From NCBI RefSeq assembly GCF_900155865.1, contig NZ_LT707006.1, positions 2,146,476 to 2,210,475 of the forward strand: a stretch of 64,000 nucleotides of DNA, written 5' to 3'. Shown piece by piece: positions 45,994 through 53,764 of this stretch (the stretch's first letter is position 1; the number at the start of each line of letters is the position of its first letter). A model generated the notes under the pieces. It did not search any database. It was not told where the DNA came from and worked only from the letters and a program-made list of their open reading frames with translations. Origin of the DNA: Bacteroides bouchesdurhonensis (GTDB lineage: Bacteria; Bacteroidota; Bacteroidia; Bacteroidales; Bacteroidaceae). Position numbers and translations under genes: made by a program.

Positions 45994-46542
45994 ATGATGG
46001 AATCGAAAGATTTTCTGCAATTGGTACTTTCCCGCCAAAGTGACCGGGCCTATGATAAAGAGCGTCCGGTAGAGCGGGAGAAGTTGGAACGGATATTGGA
46101 AGCCGCCCGCATGGCTCCTTCTGCTTGTAATGCCCAGCCATGGAAGTTTGTTGTAGTGACGGATCATGAGTTGGCACAAAAGGTTGGTAAAGCAGCAGCC
46201 GGACTTGGGATGAATAAGTTTGCCAAAGACGCTCCTGTACATATTTTGGTTGTGGAAGAATCTGCCAATATTACTTCTTTGCTTGGTGGAAAGGTAAAAG
46301 GAAAGCATTTTCCCTTAATTGATATTGGGATTGCTGCTGCTCATATATCTTTGGCTGCCGAAAGTGAAAGGTTAGGCTCATGTATCCTTGGATGGTTTGA
46401 TGAAAAGGAGATCAAGCAATTGACTGGCATTCCGGAGTCTAAGCGTCTATTGCTGGATATAACGATTGGTTATCCGGTGAAGGAGAAGCGTAAGAAAATG
46501 AGGAAAACTAAAGAGAAGGTGATTTCATATAACCGATATTAA
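45994..46542 (+). CDS. Nitroreductase-family flavoprotein
   Basis: 182 aa. SRQSDRAYDKERPV and RMAPSACNAQPWKFVVVTD are the FMN-binding signature; DIGIAAAHISLAAESERLGSCILGWFD is the second conserved region. Reduces nitro or quinone-like substrates with NAD(P)H; natural substrate unknown. ATGATG start allows 45994 or 45997. In Bacteroides, such proteins include metronidazole-related nitroreductases, but this one cannot be assigned to a subtype. Probably co-transcribed with ribE. Confidence 0.85.
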   Translation: MMESKDFLQLVLSRQSDRAYDKERPVEREKLERILEAARMAPSACNAQPWKFVVVTDHELAQKVGKAAAGLGMNKFAKDAPVHILVVEESANITSLLGGKVKGKHFPLIDIGIAAAHISLAAESERLGSCILGWFDEKEIKQLTGIPESKRLLLDITIGYPVKEKRKKMRKTKEKVISYNRY

Positions 46543-46604
46543 ACCTACCTGTGGTTTCGTATTCTCTATTCAGCCCCTCCTAACAAAAAACATCAATTTC
46601 TCTA

Positions 46605-46705
46605 TCAACCTATCACCAATCTTCCGTATCGCTTTATCCATCGAGGTTTGATGGGGTGATAGGTTAAAAGAATAACCTATCACCCCATCTATCACCTATC
46701 ACCCG
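46605..46705. repeat. ACCTATCACC repeats with 17-bp hairpin
   Basis: A perfect 17-bp stem (46650-46666 with 46673-46689) with AAAGAA loop carries CCTATCACC/GGTGATAGG. Further copies of ACCTATCACC flank it (about 46607 and 46693). Such stacked copies may be protein-binding iterons; in other Bacteroides I associate them with mobile modules (memory, unverified). Confidence 0.75.
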
Positions 46706-46757
46706 TTCAATTGGTTCCATTGTATGTTGTATTAGACTATATTACTTAGCTTCAAGA

Positions 46758-47026
46758 GTATTAATAGATAAATTCCTATGTATTAATACTAAACTTGTTT
46801 TCCTTTAATAACAAACTTTTTAAATTAGAGAGAAATCTATAACCGGAAGCTTCGTTTATATAAATGAAGCTTCCAGTTATATAAACGCAAGTTCTGATTA
46901 TATAACCAGAACTTGCGTTTATAGTTTGTTTCAAATAGAGAATAACTTTTCTATTAAAGGAGAATAACTTTTCTATTAAAGGAAAAGAAGTTTTCTATTA
47001 ATGGATAAGAACTTAACTATTAATAG
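46758..47026. repeat. Degenerate ~22-bp periodic array, about 12 units
   Basis: Unit starts run 46758, 46780, 46802 and on to 47022 at 22-bp steps. Units at 46758 and 46780 share GTATTAATA; those at 46939, 46961, 46983 and 47005 share AGAATAACTTTTCTATTAA-like sequence (the first two are identical over 22 bp). The middle forms two hairpins: 46845-46874 (30 nt, one mismatch) and 46880-46923 (perfect 17-bp stem), centres 42 bp apart. AT-rich palindromic cores recall the array at 2469-2556. Confidence 0.75.
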
Positions 47027-47134
47027 TCTACCGGAGAAGAAGTAATTAATGATGTTGAAAGATTAGTGGATATTGCCAAAGTTTTGGATGTTGATGTAGT
47101 AACTTTATTGAATAAGGAAAAGGACTACCGATAA
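47027..47134 (+). pseudogene. C-terminal remnant of an XRE-family regulator
   Basis: A 35-codon open frame to the TAA at 47132-47134, beginning right behind the stop TAG (47024-47026) where the periodic array ends. It reads STGEEVINDVERLVDIAKVL followed by DVDVVTLLNKEKDYR, the last helix pattern of helix-turn-helix XRE proteins (E-x-L-x-x-I-A-K-x-L-x-V-x-x-x-x-L). The DNA-binding part and start codon are gone, replaced by repeats. Confidence 0.6.
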
Positions 47135-47240
47135 TTCCCATCCGAACTCTTTTGGAAGTATTCGCCACTGACAGCCAGTCATTGTTAGGTGCATTATTAC
47201 ATTTATCATCTCTCGTAAAGGATGTTTTTGTTTCCTTTCT

Positions 47241-47501
47241 TTGGTTTCCACTTCCGGCAAGTACCCGACAAGTTCAATCGCAGTACAATCCTTAATTCAT
47301 ATATTGGCTGAACAGCAACTATCAATTAAGGAAATGCTTGCAGTCATGAAGTTAAAAGATCGTGAGAACTTTATGGCAAACTATCTGAATCCTGCTATGA
47401 AAGAGGGATTTGTTGTAATGCTCTATCCTAGCAATCCTAAGCATCCAAGACAAAAATATCTGCTAACAGCGAAAGGATTGGCAGTTTACAATTCAAAATA
47501 A
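47241..47501 (+). pseudogene. Winged-helix C-terminal fragment (Fic- or RecG-like protein)
   Basis: 86 codons from a TTG; no good start. LSIKEMLAVMKLKDRENFMANYLNPAMKEGFV and HPRQKYLLTAKGLAVY match the winged-helix tail common at the end of Fic-family and RecG-like ATP-binding proteins (L-x-R-x-x-F-x-x-x-Y-L-x-P-x-x, then Q-K-Y-x-L-T-x-K-G). Upstream in the same frame no catalytic domain remains. Best read as a decayed gene; an expressed stand-alone DNA-binding peptide is possible but less likely. Confidence 0.55.
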
Positions 47502-47636
47502 ATTGTAATAGGTATTACGCAGTTGAGTGAGTCTTTTTATACAGCACTAAAATAGCTATTTTTTTGAATGCTAAAACATATCACACACATTTTCTGCATC
47601 GGGGAAAATATTATTTTTGAGAGTTATAGCAGTATG

Positions 47637-48536
47637 TCATTTTGATTCTTCCTCGTTTTTACGTGTGTATTCATTGAATCGTTCATTGCAGATACGTTTG
47701 GTCAATTCGAAAAGTAAATTCACTTTTTGAGTCAGGCTATCAATGTCTTTTTTAGTCACTTTAAAATTAGGATTGTAGCGGGCTTCTACGTAAGCGGCTT
47801 TCAATAACTTGAACAGACGTTTTTCTTCTTTTGTTGCATCAAGGAATACGAATATATTGGTAAATTCGGGAGAGTATTTCCGAACTGAACTGAGAAGCTT
47901 GGTCAGATTGTGTTGCTTGCTGTTTCTTAAAGTAAAAGTTAGACGGACCGCATAAAATAAGTTTTCGCATGTCTGATGAAGATTAAAAGAGGATAGATTA
48001 TACCACTTTTTTTTATAATGGAACTTTGATGTCTCAAAGAAACGTTCCGCATTTTGAAGTTTTTCACCATAATATTCTTCTGCCTGCTGTCTGATCTCAT
48101 CATAATGAAGTTTACGACGTCTAGCCAACTTATGTTTCCCTGAGTCATATAGCAAGATCCCCTCTCTTTTTATGTCAGTATAAAAATACCTACCTTCCGA
48201 TAAATCGCTGTTTAATTTGCTAATATCGTCGTGGATAAATTCTACCGGTGTCTGAAAATCTGGGTCTTTGTAATATTGTTTGTCTACGATATCCAACTTC
48301 ATTTCTGCTTTTTTGTCTGATATTCCATCCGTTACTACTAGAATATCATAATCACTCATAAATGATGTGGGGATACCGAATTCTATTCTTTCATCATATA
48401 TCACATAATTTCCTCTGGCATAACTGCCATATAGAATAATCATTGTTGTTTCAGGTAGTTTTTCTAATACTTTCTGTACTAGATAATACAAATCACTCTG
48501 TTTCTGCTTAGGTAAATGAGCTATGGACTTCTTCAT
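47637..48536 (-). CDS. MNT-HEPN fusion protein
   Basis: 299 aa. N-terminal minimal nucleotidyltransferase: ILYGSYARGN (37-43 GSYARGN) and SDYDILV with D62 and D64, third acid likely E99 (TPVEFIH). C-terminal HEPN domain from about 145 with helices around YYGEKLQNAERFFETSKFH and the R-x4-H RNase-type motif R204...H209. MNT and HEPN normally form separate antitoxin (AMPylating) and toxin genes; here one chain carries both. Single gene beside decayed accessory remnants. Function inferred: self-controlled RNase or stress switch. Confidence 0.82.
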   Translation of the reverse strand: MKKSIAHLPKQKQSDLYYLVQKVLEKLPETTMIILYGSYARGNYVIYDERIEFGIPTSFMSDYDILVVTDGISDKKAEMKLDIVDKQYYKDPDFQTPVEFIHDDISKLNSDLSEGRYFYTDIKREGILLYDSGKHKLARRRKLHYDEIRQQAEEYYGEKLQNAERFFETSKFHYKKKWYNLSSFNLHQTCENLFYAVRLTFTLRNSKQHNLTKLLSSVRKYSPEFTNIFVFLDATKEEKRLFKLLKAAYVEARYNPNFKVTKKDIDSLTQKVNLLFELTKRICNERFNEYTRKNEEESK

Positions 48537-48704
48537 ATCTTTTCCACATTTAACTGATTCATTGCAAAGGTAGTAAAAAAGTCGGGATAAATATACATCT
48601 AATTCTGATACATTTGTGAGTTGAGCATTAAAGAAGGTAATGTATCGTTTATCTGGATTGAGTAATACTTCTCTATACGTATGATCCTGATTATTAAATA
48701 CAAC

Positions 48705-48742
48705 AAAGAGCCAAGTTTCCCGATCGGAAAGCTCAGCTCTTT
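48705..48742 (-). terminator. Hairpin behind the tricorn-like gene
   Basis: AAAGAGC/GCTCTTT outer stem (48705-48711 with 48736-48742) and TTTCC/GGAAA inner stem, 40 bp beyond the stop of the minus-strand protease gene. The downstream T tract is weak. Confidence 0.6.
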
Positions 48743-48782
48743 AATGTTAGTAATTGAAATATTTTTCTTATTTCTCGGTTTA

Positions 48783-51700
48783 TTACTTTTTAGGCAATTC
48801 CTTCAAAAGATGCTCTACGGCTGCCTTAAGTTGGGCATCTTCACCTTTCAAACTGGCCTCCGGTTCATTGTAGACAAGGATATCGGGTTGAAGAGTCTGA
48901 TTTTCGAGGTATTTACCTTGCATATCCATACATCCTACTTGAGGAATACCGAATACAATAGATGGATCTATTTGCTGTTCCCACCATACAGCAGTCATCG
49001 TTCCTGCTATTGGAGCACCGATTAACTTGCCGATTCCTAATGTTTTGTATACGTATGGAGTGCCATGAGCATTACTATAGTTGTCCTCACAAGTCAGCAT
49101 ACACGAAATTTTCGTCCATTTGTTGAAAGGATCACTGCCTATGTATTGTCCTCTTGGAACAAAGCGTTGGTACTCTTTGCCACTAAGCAAGGTGACAACA
49201 TCGTCATGAAGCCATCCTCCACCATTATGACGGGTATCTACTATGACTGCTTCCTTGTTACGGTAACGTCCCAATAACTCGGAGTACATATTACGGAAGC
49301 TTTGACTATCCATTCCTTTTAAATGTACGTATGCAATGCGGCCGCCGGAAAGTTCTTCAACCTTCTTTGCACAACGTTTTACCCAACGTTTATAGAGCAA
49401 TTCATTTTGTTCATTGTAGCTGATCGCTTTAATGGTTTCTTCAAAACGTTTTTTAGTAGTGGGGTCATATACGGTAAGTATTACTTTACGACCAACTTTG
49501 CCTTCGAATAGTGGGAAGTAATCCTTATTGGCTTCGATGGCCACTCCGTCTATCTTTTCGATGATACACCCTTCTTTTACATTTGTTTTTTTCTTAGTGA
49601 AAGGACTTTGTGTTATTATTTCCTTTATTTTTAGTCCCGCACCATCATACGATTCATCATAGAATACTCCTAAAGCAGCGGTGGAAAGTGCATAGTTTGG
49701 AGCTCCATAACGTGCTCCGGTATGAGACGCGTTCATTTCACCGAGAAATTCACTTAGCATTTCGGCAAAGTCATAATTGTTGTTGATATGCGGCAGGAAA
49801 CGCTGGTATGCCTTTTTAAATCCTTTCCAGTCTACTCCTTGAAGATCTGCTACATAGAGCTTATCATTCATTTGCTGATAAACATGGTCGAAAATATAGG
49901 AACGTTCTTCGTATGGGCGATAATTGAAGAAAGCTTCGAAGTTGATTGAAGTAACTCTGTTTCCGCCAAGTTCTATTTTTTTAAGTCCTCCATTGCTGCA
50001 CATGAAAAGATTGTTACCTTCTTTGTCAGGTATTAGTTTGCCTCCGCCAACACCTTTGATGAGAATTCTGGTAAAGTTTTCTTTTAAGTTATGTTCCCAG
50101 AGGTCATAGCCACCTTCGAAAGCTGCCAGATAGTAGAGCTTATCGCCTTTGGGAGACAGGACGGCATCGCCAAGGCGTGAAGAATTGACTGTTAAACGAA
50201 CAATACGGTCGAAACGGTTGTCCAGATCAAAAGTTAATGATTTTTCCTCCTCTTTCTTGTCTGAATCTTCTTTTTTGTCACTTCCTTTTTTATCGTTCTC
50301 TTTCTTATCTTCTTTTTTATTCTTAGCGTCTTTCTTTTTCTCTTTTTCCGCTTTTTCTTTCTCGGCTTTCTCTTTTTCAGCCTTTTCTTTTTCTTGCTTC
50401 TGTTTTTCAATCTTATCCGCTTCTTCAAGTAGTGCCAAGTCTTCTTTGTTCAGCGTGAATCGGTTGTAGGTATCTGCGTCAAAGAACATGATGTAAGTAT
50501 CATCTTCACTTCCCCAACTGCCATGGCTGCGATAGCCGGAGCGATCGCTGTTCCATATCATTGCTTTGCCGCCTAATACCCATTTGGCATTCCCGTCGCT
50601 ATAACCGCTTTCGGTTAGGTTGACCATTTCACTTTTTCCGTCTGCGTTCAGTAAGACGACGTCTTTATTATTCCAACCGCCTGTACCGATAAAGCCGGAG
50701 AGAAGCCATTTGCTATCGGGGCTCCATTGAAACCATTGGTCGCCATCGGCATAAGAATATTGGTATTTGGCATCCATTACAGTACGTACGGCTTTATTTT
50801 TCAGGTTGATAATGCGGATAGCGGTACGATTTTCAAGGAAAGCAATCTCTTTGCCGTCAGGACTATATTTAGGTTGGAAAGAGGCAACATCGGAATTAGT
50901 CAGTCGCTCTTCCTTCAATTCAGTAGCATAAGTGAATTGTTTTTCATCTTCACGTACGATAGTTGAAGTGTATAGTTGCCAGAGACCATTGCGCTCCGAA
51001 GAATAAACGAGGGTACGTCCGTCAGGAGCAAAGTCTATGTTACGTTCTTGTTCCGGAGTATTGGTAATTTGTTTCGTTGTTTTATATTCGATGGAGGTAA
51101 CATATACATCGCCCCGCAGAATAAATGCAACTTCCTTTCCTTGGGGAGAGATAGCAATATCCGTAGCACCGTATGAGCTGATTTGGCGGATAACGTCTTT
51201 GTCATTCTTATCTGCCAGAATGGATACTTTGACTTTTTGTGGTTGTTTACCAGGGAGAAGTGTGTAAATTTCACCATCGTAACCATAACATAATTTGTTG
51301 TTATCGGCTACACTAAGAAAGCGTACAGGGTGTTTGCTATGAGAGGTGATTTGTTTGGAAGTCGTAGCTCCGGGCGTACGTTGGAAAACGTTGAAAGAAC
51401 CTTTTTCTTCACTTAAATAATAGAAAGACTTTCCGTCGGGAGCCCAAACCGGTTCACGATCTTCGCCGCCGAAAGTGGTTTGTTTCTGATAGGCGGGAGT
51501 TGCATTGGGGGTATACATCCAAACATCCCGGGCAATGGGAGATACATGATGTTTACGCCAGTAGTCTTCGTATCCTTTTTTATCATGATAAAGCATAGCT
51601 CCGTCTTTGTTGATGGAAATGCTTTCCATAGGCATAGAAGAGAACATGACGGGACGTCCTCCTGTGGTGGCAACTTCATAGATCTGTTGAAACTGTCCCG

Positions 51701-52112
51701 AGGGAAATCCGGCATCTTCGGCAGCAGGCATGAGGTATGTAGTGAATAAAAGATGTGTATCGTCTTTAAATGCGACAGGCTTTTCACTACCTGAATAGGT
51801 GGTCAGCCGTTGGGGAGTTCCTCCTTCGCTTGATACGATGAACACATCCATACTTCCCATACGGTCGGAAGCAAAAGCAATCTGTTTTCCGTCAGGACTC
51901 CATATCGGAGTAGTGTCATAGGCAGGATTGGTTGTGATTTGTGTAGCTTGTCCTCCGGTCGATGGTACTGTATAGATATCTCCTTTATAAGTGAATGCAA
52001 TGGTAGTTCCATCCGGGGAGATCGTACAATAACGCATCCACAAAGGAGATTCTTGTGCGGCAATTGTGCCCGCAATGCACAGGGTAAGTGCACTTAGAAG
52101 TAATTTTTTCAT
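48783..52112 (-). CDS. Tricorn-like periplasmic S41 protease
   Basis: 1109 aa. Signal peptide MKKLLLSALTLCIAGTIAAQ. Residues 20-530 form PD40/beta-propeller repeats (SPDGTTIAFTYKGDIY, SPDGKQIAFASDRMG and further). A Lys/Glu/Asp-rich linker follows at about 560-630 with EKEKAEK-type tandem units, then a second propeller part, a PDZ-like region and a C-terminal S41 domain with VDTRHNGGGWLHDD and NYSNAHG (candidate nucleophile serine). This is the tricorn plan, degrading peptides in the periplasm. 58 bp downstream of yihY on the same strand. Confidence 0.88.
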   Translation of the reverse strand: MKKLLLSALTLCIAGTIAAQESPLWMRYCTISPDGTTIAFTYKGDIYTVPSTGGQATQITTNPAYDTTPIWSPDGKQIAFASDRMGSMDVFIVSSEGGTPQRLTTYSGSEKPVAFKDDTHLLFTTYLMPAAEDAGFPSGQFQQIYEVATTGGRPVMFSSMPMESISINKDGAMLYHDKKGYEDYWRKHHVSPIARDVWMYTPNATPAYQKQTTFGGEDREPVWAPDGKSFYYLSEEKGSFNVFQRTPGATTSKQITSHSKHPVRFLSVADNNKLCYGYDGEIYTLLPGKQPQKVKVSILADKNDKDVIRQISSYGATDIAISPQGKEVAFILRGDVYVTSIEYKTTKQITNTPEQERNIDFAPDGRTLVYSSERNGLWQLYTSTIVREDEKQFTYATELKEERLTNSDVASFQPKYSPDGKEIAFLENRTAIRIINLKNKAVRTVMDAKYQYSYADGDQWFQWSPDSKWLLSGFIGTGGWNNKDVVLLNADGKSEMVNLTESGYSDGNAKWVLGGKAMIWNSDRSGYRSHGSWGSEDDTYIMFFDADTYNRFTLNKEDLALLEEADKIEKQKQEKEKAEKEKAEKEKAEKEKKKDAKNKKEDKKENDKKGSDKKEDSDKKEEEKSLTFDLDNRFDRIVRLTVNSSRLGDAVLSPKGDKLYYLAAFEGGYDLWEHNLKENFTRILIKGVGGGKLIPDKEGNNLFMCSNGGLKKIELGGNRVTSINFEAFFNYRPYEERSYIFDHVYQQMNDKLYVADLQGVDWKGFKKAYQRFLPHINNNYDFAEMLSEFLGEMNASHTGARYGAPNYALSTAALGVFYDESYDGAGLKIKEIITQSPFTKKKTNVKEGCIIEKIDGVAIEANKDYFPLFEGKVGRKVILTVYDPTTKKRFEETIKAISYNEQNELLYKRWVKRCAKKVEELSGGRIAYVHLKGMDSQSFRNMYSELLGRYRNKEAVIVDTRHNGGGWLHDDVVTLLSGKEYQRFVPRGQYIGSDPFNKWTKISCMLTCEDNYSNAHGTPYVYKTLGIGKLIGAPIAGTMTAVWWEQQIDPSIVFGIPQVGCMDMQGKYLENQTLQPDILVYNEPEASLKGEDAQLKAAVEHLLKELPKK

Positions 52113-52170
52113 TTCTTAGATTGTTATAATTGTGTTTTGATATTTTTTTCTTGTTCTGTACTGTTGGATG

Positions 52171-53490
52171 CTACAAATCTTTCAATAGTACTTTGCTGGC
52201 TTTTTTATAATATTCTTCTCTGGATTCGGTCAATACTTTCCACTCGTCATTAAACTCTTCATCTTTATCTATTTTGAAGTTTTCGGAGCCATACGTGTCG
52301 AGACGATCAAGCAGTATCGCTACATTCAGTTGGTTAATATCCATGGAGGGTTGGTAAGCAATGTCTTGGCTTTTTTCGTCGGTTGCTACTTCGTGGATCA
52401 GTTCAATCTCTTGCAACTGATAGAGTACTTGATTGGTTAGCCGGATCGGGATTTGATGTTCTTCCGATATTTGTGCAGCTGTGTAAGGAGGTTCGTTGCG
52501 CTCAAAACGTTTGGCAATAAGAGACATGATCAATATAGAGATGAAGTCTCTGTAACGCCGGCTGATGTTTCGGGTGTCTTGATCAAAACTGAAATTTCGG
52601 ATGTTTTGTCCGGCGTATGTAAGTTCCGCACCGAATAAACAGATCGTCCAGGAAATTTGTAGCCATAACAGGAACATAGGCAGGGCAGCAAAGCTACCGT
52701 AAATAGCATTGTATTTTGATACCCATAACTGGCTGTTGATGTATAGAAATTGGAATGCTTGATAAGCAGTACCTGCCAAAATACCGGAAATAAGTGCATG
52801 TTTGAACTTTACTTTTGTGTTGGGCATAAAAATATATAGTCCTGTGAACATGAGCCAGGTTAAAGCAAAAGGGATGAGCCGTATCAAAAACTTCAGAACA
52901 GGAGCGAGAAGTACGAAGTCTGCCATTTGCTTTAATATAGTACTCATAAATATAGAAAGACCGCCCGATACCACAATCAGGACAGGCATGAGTAGGAACA
53001 TGGAAAAGTAGTCCGTTATCTTGCGATACATGGAACGTGCTTTCTTAATTTCCCAAATTCGGTTGAATGTGATTTCTATATTGCTGACCAGATTGATGAC
53101 GGTCCATAATAACATGACCAAACCTACGCCAATGAAAACACCTCCTTTGGTTTGTGATAAGTAGGAATTAACGAATGAAAGAATGGCTTCTGTCGTTTCT
53201 ATGTTACCACCGAATCCACTGCGGAATTGGTATTCCATGAGGTTATCGAAACCAAAACCGCGTGCTACAGCAAACAGGATTGCCAAAATAGGGACAATTG
53301 CTAAAAGGGTGCTGTATGTCAGTGCCGATGCTTTATTTACCAATCGGTCTTTAGTAAAACGGTTGATGCAAAGATAGATGGTTTTTATAATGTTATAGAG
53401 CGAAAATTTTGTTCTGGTCACTTCATCTTCCGTAATGCGCCAAATGTCATACGTGAGGAATTTCCATATATCAGTGATTCTTTTTTTCAT
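52171..53490 (-). CDS. YihY/BrkB-family inner-membrane protein
   Basis: 439 aa. The N-terminal half has six membrane segments with NKASALTYSTLLAIVPILAILF and the AFQFLYINSQLWVSKYNAIYGS motif of the YihY family; the C-terminal ~170 residues are cytosolic with a winged-helix-like part (AAQISEEHQIPIRLTNQVLY). Once mis-annotated as RNase BN; function unknown. Promoter box at 53527-53534. Precedes the tricorn-like protease. Confidence 0.88.
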   Translation of the reverse strand: MKKRITDIWKFLTYDIWRITEDEVTRTKFSLYNIIKTIYLCINRFTKDRLVNKASALTYSTLLAIVPILAILFAVARGFGFDNLMEYQFRSGFGGNIETTEAILSFVNSYLSQTKGGVFIGVGLVMLLWTVINLVSNIEITFNRIWEIKKARSMYRKITDYFSMFLLMPVLIVVSGGLSIFMSTILKQMADFVLLAPVLKFLIRLIPFALTWLMFTGLYIFMPNTKVKFKHALISGILAGTAYQAFQFLYINSQLWVSKYNAIYGSFAALPMFLLWLQISWTICLFGAELTYAGQNIRNFSFDQDTRNISRRYRDFISILIMSLIAKRFERNEPPYTAAQISEEHQIPIRLTNQVLYQLQEIELIHEVATDEKSQDIAYQPSMDINQLNVAILLDRLDTYGSENFKIDKDEEFNDEWKVLTESREEYYKKASKVLLKDL

Positions 53491-53526
53491 TATTTGCGAT
53501 GAGATATTTTAGGAATGAAACTTGGA

Positions 53527-53534
53527 CAAAGATA
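53527..53534 (-). promoter_or_regulatory. Promoter -7 box of yihY
   Basis: On the minus strand TATCTTTG, exact TAnnTTTG, 36 bp before the ATG. Confidence 0.5.
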
Positions 53535-53764
53535 GTAAATTAAATGTGGATACTAATGTTGCACGTCAGAAAAATCTTATCGGATAGTTTGGACATTTCA
53601 TATAAGTTTATTAATTTTGTTTCCATTATAATAATTTAATTTGGTTGTAAATCAGACTTTTAGGTATTGTTGAATAATAAACAGTTTCTGCGAATTTATT
53701 GTTTCCAATCATTCTTGTGGAAGGAGAAAATTTAGCAGAATCAACTCAAATATCATTGAATATT

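Larger units (their letters stand above)
46543..47240. other. Repeat-rich accessory remnant
   Basis: No intact gene. Holds the ACCTATCACC hairpin (46650-46689), a ~22-bp periodic array (46758-47026) with two long hairpins, and the C-terminal fragment of an XRE regulator (47027-47134). The arrangement suggests repeated insertion and decay. Confidence 0.65.

Noticed and set aside
50149..50469. 106-codon plus-strand frame rich in Ser and Phe
   Set aside because: It is the complement of the Lys/Glu-rich linker of the tricorn-like gene; composition explains the open frame.
53699..53764. TTG-initiated 22-residue extension of the GH127-like protein
   Set aside because: The internal ATG at 53765 opens a normal signal peptide; the extension would bury it.
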